A stretch of DNA of 5,918 bases. Origin: Roseicyclus sp. GTDB lineage: Bacteria > Pseudomonadota > Alphaproteobacteria > Rhodobacterales > Rhodobacteraceae. Location of the stretch: NCBI GenBank assembly GCA_018401055.1, contig JAGYLB010000023.1:1-5918 (forward strand). The letters are read 5' to 3'. The notes beneath the pieces were generated by a model. That model did not search any database. It was not told the origin of the DNA and was given only the letters and a program-made list of their open reading frames with translations. This document shows, one piece after another, positions 1-5,918 of this stretch. A program made the position numbers and the translations under genes. Position 1 is the stretch's first letter. Each line of letters opens with the position of its first letter.

Positions 1-1
1 A

Positions 2-1135
2 TACCCGATCCTCGTGACCCTGTCGGTGATCGGCATGATGGTCATGGTGTCGGCGGGCGATTTGATCGTGCTGTATCTCGGGCTCGAACTGCAATCTCTG
101 GCGCTTTACGTCATCGCCTCGCTCAGACGTGACAGTGTGCGCTCGACCGAAGCCGGCCTGAAATACTTCATCCTTGGCGCGCTGTCCTCTGGGATGCTGC
201 TTTACGGCGCGTCGCTGGTCTATGGCTATTCGGGCACCACGATCTTCTCTGGCATCATCGTGACCGCGACCGAGGGCGAGATGTCCATCGGGTTGTTGAT
301 CGGTCTGGTGTTCCTGATCTCGGGCCTTGCCTTCAAGGTCTCGGCCGCGCCCTTCCATATGTGGACCCCCGATGTCTACGAGGGCGCGCCCACGCCCGTC
401 ACGGCCTTTCTCGCCACGGCACCCAAGGTGGCGGCCATCGCGCTTTTTGCCCGCGTGGTGCATGACGCTTTCGGTGGCGCGGTCGGCGATTGGCAGCAGG
501 TGGTCGCAATGCTGGCCGTCCTGTCGATGTTCCTTGGGTCCATCGCTGCGATCGGGCAGACCGACATCAAGCGCCTGATGGCCTATTCCTCGATCGGGCA
601 CATGGGTTTTGCGTTGATGGGGCTGGCCGCGGGCACCGAACAGGGTGTGGAGGCGATGCTGATCTACATCGCCATTTACGTCACCATGAACATCGGCACC
701 TTCGCCTTCATCCTCTCGATGGAAAAGGACGGCCGCCCTGTCACCGACATCAGCGCGCTGTCGTCTTACGCCAGCCGCGAGGGTGGCAAGGCGCTGGCGC
801 TGCTCGTCTTGATGTTCAGCCTTGCGGGCGTGCCGCCGCTGGTGGGCTTTTTCGGCAAATACGCCGTCCTTTGGGCGGCGGTGGAGGCCGATATGGCATG
901 GCTTGCCATTGCCGGTGTCATCGCCTCGGTGATCGGCGCCTATTACTATCTGCGCATCGTCTACCTGATGTATTTCGGCGAGGCCCGCGAAGGGCTGGAT
1001 GGCCGCATGGGCGTGGTGCAATATGCAGGGCTGATGGCCATGGCCGCGCTGATAGCACTGGCTTGGCTGCCGGGCATCAACCTGCTCGGGCTCGAAGGCA
1101 TGGCTGCCGCGGCCGCACAAACCCTTGTCCGCTGA
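2..1135 (+). CDS. nuoN: NADH-quinone oxidoreductase subunit N (NuoN), 5'-truncated by window edge
   Basis: This is a proton-pumping, antiporter-like membrane subunit of respiratory complex I, acting in the cytoplasmic membrane. The reading frame is open from base 2 and 377 residues are visible. Highly hydrophobic helices run throughout. Family motifs seen are [10 protein letters not shown] (Glu at base 86), [20 protein letters not shown] (Lys at 335), ATAPKVAA (Lys at 425), [16 protein letters not shown] (about 563-610) and [11 protein letters not shown] (about 830-862). By spacing, the Glu and the two Lys match the essential E133, K217 and K247 of E. coli NuoN (from memory). That implies roughly 100-105 N-terminal residues lie upstream of the window. 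A GTG at base 14 is internal, not the start. The stop overlaps the start of birA by 11 bases. nuoN is normally the last gene of the nuo operon, so the rest of that operon should lie just upstream. Confidence 0.97.
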   Translation, partial: YPILVTLSVIGMMVMVSAGDLIVLYLGLELQSLALYVIASLRRDSVRSTEAGLKYFILGALSSGMLLYGASLVYGYSGTTIFSGIIVTATEGEMSIGLLIGLVFLISGLAFKVSAAPFHMWTPDVYEGAPTPVTAFLATAPKVAAIALFARVVHDAFGGAVGDWQQVVAMLAVLSMFLGSIAAIGQTDIKRLMAYSSIGHMGFALMGLAAGTEQGVEAMLIYIAIYVTMNIGTFAFILSMEKDGRPVTDISALSSYASREGGKALALLVLMFSLAGVPPLVGFFGKYAVLWAAVEADMAWLAIAGVIASVIGAYYYLRIVYLMYFGEAREGLDGRMGVVQYAGLMAMAALIALAWLPGINLLGLEGMAAAAAQTLVR

Positions 1136-1886
1136 ACCTGCCGCCTGGCCTGCGGGTGTGGGCCGGGTGATCTTGCCCACGACCGACAGCACCATGGCCG
1201 AGGCCGCGCGTCGCGCGCCTATGCTCACCGCGCCCACATGGATCTGCGCGCTGGAGCAAAGTGCCGCGCGCGGGCGGCGGGGGCGGGTTTGGGTCAACCC
1301 GCAGGGAAATTTCGCCGCCTCGCTGGTGCTGCGCCCCGAGGGCGCAGCGGCCCAAGCGGCGCTCAGGTCCTTTGTGGCTGCGCTGGCCCTGCGCGACGCA
1401 CTGGCCGCCGTCACCGGCAGGCCCGAAGCGCTGGGGCTGAAATGGCCCAATGACGTGCTGCTGAACGGCGGCAAGCTGGCGGGCATCTTGCTGGAAAGCA
1501 CCGGGCAGGGCGGGCGGATCGACACGCTGATCATCGGCATCGGCGTGAACCTTGTGGCCGCGCCCACTGCGACCGAGGTTGAACCGGGTGCGGTTGCCCC
1601 CGTCAGCCTTCTGGGCGAAACTGGCGTCTCGATCACGCCCGAGGATTTCCTGAGCCATCTCGCGCCCGCCTATGACCGCTGGGAACGCGCCTTTGCCACC
1701 CATGGCTTCGCGCCGATCCGCACGGCTTGGCTGCAAGGGGCGACGCGGCTGGGCGAAACCCTGACCGCGCGCATGCCCCGCGACGAGATCACTGGCACCT
1801 TCACCGACGTGGACAGCGACGGGCAACTCGTGCTGGAAACGGGGCAGGGCCCAAGGCGCATCGCCGCGGCCGATATCTTCTTCTGA
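1125..1886 (+). CDS. birA: Biotin--[acetyl-CoA-carboxylase] ligase, short form without DNA-binding domain
   Basis: The enzyme activates biotin with ATP to biotinyl-5'-AMP and transfers it to the biotin-carrier lysine of carboxylases such as acetyl-CoA carboxylase; it is cytoplasmic. With the TTG start it is 253 residues. Visible motifs are DSTMAEA (21-27), ARGRRGRVW (48-56, the loop that closes over biotinyl-AMP), [10 protein letters not shown] (105-114), [10 protein letters not shown] (115-124, catalytic lysine K117) and GIGVN (138-142). A small C-terminal SH3-like domain follows (about 205-253, ending in DIFF). There is no N-terminal winged helix, so it should not act as a biotin-operon repressor as E. 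coli BirA does. The TTG at 1125 is chosen because homologues as I recall them carry a short stretch before the DST motif; GTG codons at 1158 and 1167 are alternatives. No good ribosome-binding site is seen, which fits translational coupling to nuoN. Confidence 0.93.
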   Translation: MSAEPAAWPAGVGRVILPTTDSTMAEAARRAPMLTAPTWICALEQSAARGRRGRVWVNPQGNFAASLVLRPEGAAAQAALRSFVAALALRDALAAVTGRPEALGLKWPNDVLLNGGKLAGILLESTGQGGRIDTLIIGIGVNLVAAPTATEVEPGAVAPVSLLGETGVSITPEDFLSHLAPAYDRWERAFATHGFAPIRTAWLQGATRLGETLTARMPRDEITGTFTDVDSDGQLVLETGQGPRRIAAADIFF

Positions 1887-1901
1887 GCGGGGACGCGACC
1901 C

Positions 1902-2681
1902 ATGCTTTTGTGCATCGACTGCGGCAATACCAATACGGTCTTCAGCGTCTGGGATGGCACAAGGTTCCTGTGCACCTTGCGCACATCGACGGAACACCAG
2001 CGCACGGCCGACCAGTATTTCGTCTGGTTCGCGGCGCTGATGGCGCATCACAAGATCCCGGTCGAGATCACGGAATGCATCCTGTCCTCGACCGTGCCGC
2101 GCGTCGTGTTCAACCTGCGCGTGCTGTGCGACCGATATTTCGACTGCCGCCCGCTGGTGGTTGGCAAGCCCGAATGCCTCTTGCCCCGTCCGCCGCGCGT
2201 CGATCAAGGCACGCAGGTCGGGCCTGACCGGCTGGTGAACACGGCGGGTGCGCATGACCGGCACGGCGGCGACCTGATCGTGGTCGATTTCGGCACCGCC
2301 ACCACCTTTGATGTTGTGGCCCATGATGGCGCCTATGTCGGCGGCGTCATCGCGCCCGGCGTCAACCTCAGCCTCGAGGCGCTGCACCATGCAGCAGCCG
2401 CACTGCCCCATGTCGATGTGTCCAAGCCGCAGCAGGTGATCGGCACCAACACGGTCGCCTGCATGCAATCGGGCGTGTTCTGGGGCTATGTCGGGCTGGT
2501 GCGGGGCATCTGCGACCGCATCCGGGGCGAATACGACCGGCCGATGCGCGTGATTGGCACGGGCGGGCTTGCATCGTTGTTCTCGCAGGGCGATGTGCTA
2601 TTTGACGGGGTCGAAGACGACCTCACCATGCATGGCCTGACGGTCATCCACAAATACAACAAGGACCAAAGCGTCATATGA
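1902..2681 (+). CDS. coaX: Type III pantothenate kinase
   Basis: The enzyme phosphorylates pantothenate to 4'-phosphopantothenate, the first committed step of coenzyme A synthesis, in the cytoplasm. The 259-residue length is normal for the family, which belongs to the ASKHA fold and needs a monovalent cation. Visible motifs are the N-terminal phosphate-binding DCGNTNT (6-12), VGPDRLVN (106-113, with D109 as expected catalytic aspartate), VVDFGTATTFD (127-137), GGVIAPG (147-153) and GTGG (219-222). The C-terminus has the usual MHGL segment (243-246). It starts 15 bases after the birA stop, with a GGGGA ribosome-binding site at 1889-1893, eight bases before ATG. Its stop overlaps the next start as ATGA. 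Type III kinases are not inhibited by CoA, unlike type I CoaA (family knowledge). Confidence 0.96.
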   Translation: MLLCIDCGNTNTVFSVWDGTRFLCTLRTSTEHQRTADQYFVWFAALMAHHKIPVEITECILSSTVPRVVFNLRVLCDRYFDCRPLVVGKPECLLPRPPRVDQGTQVGPDRLVNTAGAHDRHGGDLIVVDFGTATTFDVVAHDGAYVGGVIAPGVNLSLEALHHAAAALPHVDVSKPQQVIGTNTVACMQSGVFWGYVGLVRGICDRIRGEYDRPMRVIGTGGLASLFSQGDVLFDGVEDDLTMHGLTVIHKYNKDQSVI

Positions 2682-4354
2682 CTGACCGGAACCGGCTGAT
2701 CTATCTCCCTCTCGGCGGCGCGGGGGAGATCGGGATGAATTGCTACGTCTATGGCTACGGCCCCGCAGGCAAGGAACGCCTGATCGTCGTCGACCTTGGC
2801 GTGTCGTTCCCCGACATGGACGGCACCCCCGGTGTCGATGTCATCATCCCTGATGTCGCCTGGCTCGAGGCGCGGCGCGAGCGCATCGACGGCATCTTCA
2901 TCACCCATGCCCATGAGGATCATGTTGGCGCCGTGGGGCATTTGTGGGGGCGGCTTCAGGCCCCGGTGCATTGCCGCCGCTTCACCGCGATCCACGCCAT
3001 GCGCAAGCTGGAGGAGGCAGGGCACGACATCGCGCAGGTGCGCGTCGCCCCCGTATGGCCCGAAGCCGTCACCGCCGGCCCCTTTACCGTGCAATTCACC
3101 CCCGTCAGCCATTCGATCCCCGAGGCCTCCGCGCTGGTGATCGACACGCCCGCGGGCCGCGTCGTGCATTCGGGCGATTTCAAGATCGACCGTGACCCGG
3201 TCGTTGGCGAGCCCTTTGACGAGGATATGTGGCGCCAGATCGGGCAGGATGGCGTGGTGGCCTATATCTGCGATTCGACCAACGTCTTCAGCCGCCACCC
3301 CGGCCGGTCCGAAAGCCAGCTGCCCGAACCCATCGGAGATTTGATCGCGGGAGCCAAGGGGCTGGTTGTGGCGACCACTTTCGCCTCCAACATCGCGCGG
3401 CTGAAGACACTGGCCGATGCGGGCACGGCCAATGGTCGCTCGATCTGCCTGATGGGGCGTGCGATGAAACGCATGGTCGGCGCGGCGACCGAGGCGGGCG
3501 TCTTGACGAATTTTCCCCGCACGCTGTCGCCCGAGGAAGCGACCGATGTGCCGCGCGAGAACCTGATGCTGATCGTCACCGGGTCGCAGGGCGAACGCAG
3601 GGCGGCCTCGGCCGCGCTCAGCCGGTCGAGCTATCTGGGCCATGAGATGAAGGAGGGGGACATGTTCTTGTTCTCCTCCAAGACCATCCCCGGCAATGAG
3701 GTGGGCGTCGCCCGCATCAAGAACGCGCTGGCCGAAAAGGGTGTCGACGTCATCGACGACAGCCACGGGTTCTACCACGTCTCGGGCCATGCCAACCGCC
3801 CCGACATCGAGGCGATGCACGACATCTTGCGCCCGCGGATCGTGATCCCCAACCACGGTGAATACCGCCACCTGCGCGAACATGCGCAACTGGCGCTGTC
3901 CAAGGGCCTGACCGGGATCATCGCGGCCAATGGATCCATGGTGGAGCTGTCGGGCAATGCGCCGGGCATCGTGGATTATATCGAGGTGTCCAAGACCTAT
4001 CTTGACGGCACGGCCTTTGTCGGCGCGCTGGATGGCGTGATCCGCGACCGGATGAAGCTGGCGCTGAACGGCTTGGTCGCCGTGGCGCTGATCGTCGACG
4101 AAGATGATGTGCTGCTGGAAGACAGCTGGGTGCAACTGCGCGGCTTGCCCGAACTGACGGGCGGCGGGGCAGATCTGGCCGAGATGATCGAGGATGAATT
4201 GGCCAGTGCCATGCCGCGCTTCAACGCCAAGACGGTCAATGACGACGACAAGCTGGAAGAAGCGGTGCGCCGTGTGATCCGGCAGGTCTGCATGACCGAA
4301 ATTGGCAAGAAGCCCGAGGTGGCTGTCCTGATTTCGCGGCTTATGGCGGCCTGA
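2678..4354 (+). CDS. rnj: Ribonuclease J (metallo-beta-lactamase / beta-CASP ribonuclease)
   Basis: This is a zinc-dependent RNase with 5'-to-3' exonuclease and endonuclease activity on mRNA and rRNA precursors, acting in the cytoplasm. Many alphaproteobacteria carry it besides RNase E. The 558 residues match the usual ~555. Motifs run in family order: LGGAGEIGMN (12-21), HAHEDH metal site (77-82), H144 in VSHSIPE, D167 in HSGDFK, the beta-CASP region (about 200-360, with TNVFSRHPGRSES at 201-213 and TGSQGE at 301-306), YHVSGHANRPD (366-376) and PNHGEYRH (391-398, metal ligand H393). A C-terminal domain follows from about 430. All metal-binding residues appear intact. The ATG overlaps the coaX stop (ATGA), and an AAGGA at 2661-2665 lies 12 bases upstream, a rather long spacing, so coupled translation is likely. 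It is probably the last gene of the cluster. Confidence 0.96.
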   Translation: MTDRNRLIYLPLGGAGEIGMNCYVYGYGPAGKERLIVVDLGVSFPDMDGTPGVDVIIPDVAWLEARRERIDGIFITHAHEDHVGAVGHLWGRLQAPVHCRRFTAIHAMRKLEEAGHDIAQVRVAPVWPEAVTAGPFTVQFTPVSHSIPEASALVIDTPAGRVVHSGDFKIDRDPVVGEPFDEDMWRQIGQDGVVAYICDSTNVFSRHPGRSESQLPEPIGDLIAGAKGLVVATTFASNIARLKTLADAGTANGRSICLMGRAMKRMVGAATEAGVLTNFPRTLSPEEATDVPRENLMLIVTGSQGERRAASAALSRSSYLGHEMKEGDMFLFSSKTIPGNEVGVARIKNALAEKGVDVIDDSHGFYHVSGHANRPDIEAMHDILRPRIVIPNHGEYRHLREHAQLALSKGLTGIIAANGSMVELSGNAPGIVDYIEVSKTYLDGTAFVGALDGVIRDRMKLALNGLVAVALIVDEDDVLLEDSWVQLRGLPELTGGGADLAEMIEDELASAMPRFNAKTVNDDDKLEEAVRRVIRQVCMTEIGKKPEVAVLISRLMAA

Positions 4355-4364
4355 CACACGAAAT

Positions 4365-4386
4365 CCGGGCCGGTCACGCGGCCTGG
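4365..4386 (+). terminator. GC-rich hairpin after rnj, possible operon terminator
   Basis: CCGGGCCG (4365-4372) pairs with CGGCCTGG (4379-4386) over an 8-bp stem with one G-U wobble and a 6-base loop. It begins 11 bases after the rnj stop. The sequence after it (CTAAACC...) lacks a run of T, so it is not a classical intrinsic terminator. It may instead protect the 3' end of the transcript or work with Rho. Confidence 0.4.
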
Positions 4387-4387
4387 C

Positions 4388-4414
4388 TAAACCTTCCCAT
4401 TTGGGGGTCGTTGA
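4388..4414 (+). promoter_or_regulatory. Candidate sigma-28 (FliA-type) promoter
   Basis: TAAA at 4388-4391 is followed by exactly 15 bases and then GTCGTTGA at 4407-4414. The flagellar/chemotaxis sigma-28 consensus is TAAA-N15-GCCGATAA, so the match is 4 of 4 and 5 of 8 with exact spacing. Transcription would begin near 4420, leaving a leader of about 30 bases before the ATG at 4453. The downstream chemoreceptor-like gene makes this biologically sensible, but a match this loose can occur by chance. Confidence 0.3.
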
Positions 4415-4436
4415 GAACAGATCAGAGTTCTGTTCT
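4414..4436. repeat. Perfect 8-bp inverted repeat upstream of the chemoreceptor-like gene (possible operator or leader hairpin)
   Basis: AGAACAGA (4414-4421) is mirrored by TCTGTTCT (4429-4436) across a 7-base spacer. It lies 16 bases before the ATG at 4453 and overlaps the expected transcription start of the candidate promoter. It is A/T-rich compared with its surroundings. It could be a binding site for a dimeric regulator or a hairpin near the ribosome-binding site. No known regulator is recognised. Confidence 0.5.
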
Positions 4437-4452
4437 ACGTGAGAAACCCCCC

Positions 4453-5520
4453 ATGCTTGATACCACACCGTCCGTCGATGAAGCCGCCGCCGGATACGAA
4501 GCGCTTGAGCGCATTGCCGACAAGGCCGAAGACCTGAGCCGCGCCGCGGCCCGCAAGACCCGAGAGATTCAGTCGGTGACGCTCCAGATGAACATGCTGG
4601 CGCTCAACGCCAAGATCGAGGCGGCGCGCGCCGGCCAGCACGGGCGCGGGTTTGCGATTGTCGCGAACGCGGTCAAGGATCTGGCGCTGGACATCAACAG
4701 CGTCTCGACCGAACTGGACGCCGAGGTGGCCCGCGGGCTGCAGGCGCTCAAGGACAGTGTCCACGATATGGCAATGCGGGCCGATGCCGAACGCCGTATC
4801 AATCAGGCGGGCGCCGTCATCGCGACGATGGATCGCAATCTCTACGAGCGCACCTGCGACGTGCGGTCCTGGGCCAGCGAGGCGTTGATCACCGATTTCT
4901 GCGCCGACCCCGACCCGGCGCGCGCGGCCAGTGTCGCCGCCCGTCTGGAGACGATCTGGCGGGTCTATCGGGTCTATGTCGACATCTGGCTGTGCGACAT
5001 GCAGGGCCGTGTGATCGCCTCTGCCCGCGGGCGGCAGTTTCCCGTCACGGGCCATGATGCCGCGCGTTCGGCGTGGTTTGGGCCGACGATGCAGTTGCCC
5101 GATGGCGACGGCTATGTGGTCGATGATGTGCGGCGCAGCCCTCAGATGGGGAACGACACCGTCCTCACCTATGCCGCAGCCGTGCGGCGCGGCGGCCGCT
5201 TTGACGGCACGCCGATCGGGGTTCTGGCCGTCCATTTCGATTGGGGGCGGCAGGCCGAGTCGGTGCTCGTGCCCGATCAAGGCGGTCCTGCGGAGCTTAA
5301 CACCCGGCTGATCATCGCGGACCGGACCGGGCTTATTCTCGCCTCTTCCGACGGTCACGGCGTCCTGAGCGACACCATCCCTCTGGCCGAGACGAAGGAG
5401 GACAAGGGCGTCATCTCGGCCCGTACGGGCCTCGAATACGCCTACCACCGCACGCCGGGGTTCGAGACCTACGAAGGTCTCGGATGGTTCGGAGTGGTCG
5501 CCCGACGCGCCATTCTCTAG
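4453..5520 (+). CDS. Soluble chemoreceptor-like protein: N-terminal MCP signalling tip, C-terminal Cache-like sensor
   Basis: A 355-residue protein with no signal peptide and no membrane segment, so probably cytoplasmic. Residues 10-110 look like a helical hairpin; at 46-78 they carry the hallmark chemoreceptor tip, with LALNAKIEAARAG (49-61) and HGRGFAIVANAVKDLA (63-78). This is the part that contacts CheA and CheW in classical receptors. The flanking helices are short, and no clear methylation region is seen. Residues about 130-355 resemble a double Cache sensor: VDIWLCDMQGRVIAS (176-190), AWFGPT (207-212), a GVLAVHFDW strand (256-264), then a second module with RLIIADRTGLILASS (285-299) and the closing GLGWFGVV (342-349). 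In ordinary receptors that strand leads straight into the second membrane helix; here the protein ends six residues later. ATG 4453 is preferred over an in-frame TTG at 4411, which would lie in the candidate promoter and read through the inverted repeat. The ribosome-binding site (GTGAG, 4439-4443) is weak. Ligand and partner are unknown. Confidence 0.85.
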   Translation: MLDTTPSVDEAAAGYEALERIADKAEDLSRAAARKTREIQSVTLQMNMLALNAKIEAARAGQHGRGFAIVANAVKDLALDINSVSTELDAEVARGLQALKDSVHDMAMRADAERRINQAGAVIATMDRNLYERTCDVRSWASEALITDFCADPDPARAASVAARLETIWRVYRVYVDIWLCDMQGRVIASARGRQFPVTGHDAARSAWFGPTMQLPDGDGYVVDDVRRSPQMGNDTVLTYAAAVRRGGRFDGTPIGVLAVHFDWGRQAESVLVPDQGGPAELNTRLIIADRTGLILASSDGHGVLSDTIPLAETKEDKGVISARTGLEYAYHRTPGFETYEGLGWFGVVARRAIL

Positions 5521-5534
5521 CCGGGGGCAGCGTG

Positions 5535-5555
5535 CCGCCGCCTGTCAGGCGGCGG
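5535..5555. terminator. Hairpin shared by two convergent genes, possible bidirectional terminator
   Basis: CCGCCGCCT (5535-5543) and AGGCGGCGG (5547-5555) form a perfect 9-bp stem with a 3-base loop. On the plus-strand RNA it can be extended by three more pairs (two of them G-U) to 5532-5558. It sits 14 bases after the plus-strand stop and contains the minus-strand stop codon (5545-5547). Neither side has a T-run, so its strength as an intrinsic terminator is uncertain. Confidence 0.45.
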
Positions 5556-5918
5556 TATCGTCCGCCTTGGGCCTCTTGGCCCGGCTGCGGCTGGTGCGAG
5601 GTTTGGGGGCAGGCTTGCCCTCATCGGCTGGCTCTTGCGTGGCTTGCGGCTCGGCCACGACCTCCAGATCCTGCGATACGACGGTCGTAGGGGCTTCATC
5701 CTCGTCGCTTTGGCTGGAGGTCGCGCGCGCAGGGCCGCCGCGGCGTTCGTCAAAGCTCATGGCGATGAAGCCGGGCAGGTGATCGCCCATGCCGATCACG
5801 CGGCCACCCCGATCCCGCTCGCCCCGATCCCTGTTGCCCCGGTCGCGCGGACCACGGTCATCGCGGTCCCGCGGCGCTCGGTCGTCTCGATCACGCGGCG
5901 CACGATCTTCTCGGGCGC
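5545..5918 (-). CDS. C-terminal Arg/Asp-rich tail of a probable RNA-binding protein, likely a DEAD-box RNA helicase (5' end outside window)
   Basis: The minus-strand frame is open from the window edge to a TGA at 5547-5545, showing 123 residues of the C-terminus. The tail begins with an Arg/Asp-rich repeat, passes through GMGDHLPGFIAMSFDERR (about 5793-5740), then an acidic, Thr/Val/Glu-containing stretch. It ends in a basic KPRTSRSRAKRPK cluster before DDTAA. Such tails are disordered and bind RNA. From memory, DEAD-box RNA helicases of Rhodobacterales end in a similar RD-rich region followed by a GDH-P-FI-SF-ERR motif, hence the call. No helicase motif lies in the window, and an Arg-rich DUF4167-type protein is an alternative. 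The reading frame is confident; the product is not. GTG 5799 and ATG 5790 are internal codons, because the open frame continues upstream. It converges on the chemoreceptor-like gene with a 24-base gap. Confidence 0.55.
   Translation of the reverse strand, partial: AREDRAPRDRDDRAPRDRDDRGPRDRGNRDRGERDRGGRVIGMGDHLPGFIAMSFDERRGGPARATSSQSDEDEAPTTVVSQDLEVVAEPQATQEPADEGKPAPKPRTSRSRAKRPKADDTAA
5833..5904 (-). repeat. Three tandem 24-bp units encoding an 8-residue Arg/Asp repeat
   Basis: Read on the minus strand, three consecutive 24-base units encode RAPRDRDD (5904-5881), RAPRDRDD (5880-5857) and RGPRDRGN (5856-5833). A degenerate run RDRGERDRGG follows (5832-5803). The first two units are identical as protein but differ at several third codon positions. 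The repeat may continue beyond the window edge. Confidence 0.8.

Noticed and set aside
14..16. GTG at base 14 as the nuoN start
   Set aside because: The frame is open to the window edge, and the conserved Glu and Lys positions show that about 100 residues precede it.
490..1170. A 226-codon plus-strand frame inside nuoN
   Set aside because: It is a frame-shifted reading of nuoN, rich in Arg, Gly and His, whereas the nuoN frame gives conserved hydrophobic helices.
1077..2468. A 463-codon open frame on the minus strand opposite birA and coaX
   Set aside because: It has the same composition artefact, shows no domain, and is fully antisense to two well-supported enzymes.
4411..4452. An upstream TTG start adding 14 residues to the chemoreceptor-like protein
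   Set aside because: It would lie in the candidate promoter and translate through the inverted repeat. The added residues show no conserved character, and ATG 4453 gives a plausible N-terminus.
2486..4468. A 660-codon open frame on the minus strand opposite coaX and rnj
   Set aside because: It lies opposite two clearly conserved genes. Its product is rich in His, Gln, Arg and Asp with no recognisable motif, typical of an antisense shadow in high-GC DNA.
4435..5448. A 337-codon minus-strand open frame opposite the chemoreceptor-like gene
   Set aside because: The plus-strand frame carries unmistakable chemoreceptor tip residues; the antisense product shows only a low-information His/Arg/Gly composition.
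5803..5904. Short direct repeats that might suggest a CRISPR array
   Set aside because: The units are contiguous 24-mers without spacers, are in frame, and encode an Arg/Asp-rich peptide repeat.

Overview
The window is high-GC DNA that reads like an alphaproteobacterial chromosome, most probably from Rhodobacterales (Rhodobacter/Roseobacter-type). The grounds are the strong G/C bias at third codon positions, the run nuoN-birA-coaX-rnj, which is a familiar order in that group, and the character of the encoded proteins. No tRNA, rRNA, insertion sequence or CRISPR array is visible.

Bases 2-4354 form one tightly packed plus-strand cluster. It opens with the C-terminal ~80% of nuoN (complex I membrane subunit, cut by the window edge). 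This overlaps birA, a biotin-protein ligase without the DNA-binding domain. A 15-base gap separates birA from coaX (type III pantothenate kinase), whose stop overlaps the start of rnj (ribonuclease J) in an ATGA junction. The cluster looks like the distal end of the nuo operon, carrying two cofactor genes (biotin attachment, CoA synthesis) and an RNA-processing enzyme.

Bases 4355-4452 are the only sizeable intergenic gap. It holds a GC-rich hairpin that may end the operon, a weak sigma-28-like promoter match (TAAA, 15 bases, GTCGTTGA), and a perfect 8-bp inverted repeat lying where transcription from that promoter would begin.

Bases 4453-5520 encode the most unusual protein here: a soluble chemoreceptor-like protein. 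Its N-terminus carries the conserved chemoreceptor signalling tip, and its C-terminus resembles a double Cache sensor. This is the reverse of the usual receptor order, and there are no membrane segments.

Bases 5545-5918 on the minus strand encode the C-terminal tail of a convergent gene running off the window. The tail has a three-copy 8-residue Arg/Asp repeat and a basic end, and is most like the disordered tail of a DEAD-box RNA helicase, though the catalytic part is not in view. The two convergent genes share a perfect 9-bp hairpin at their stop codons.
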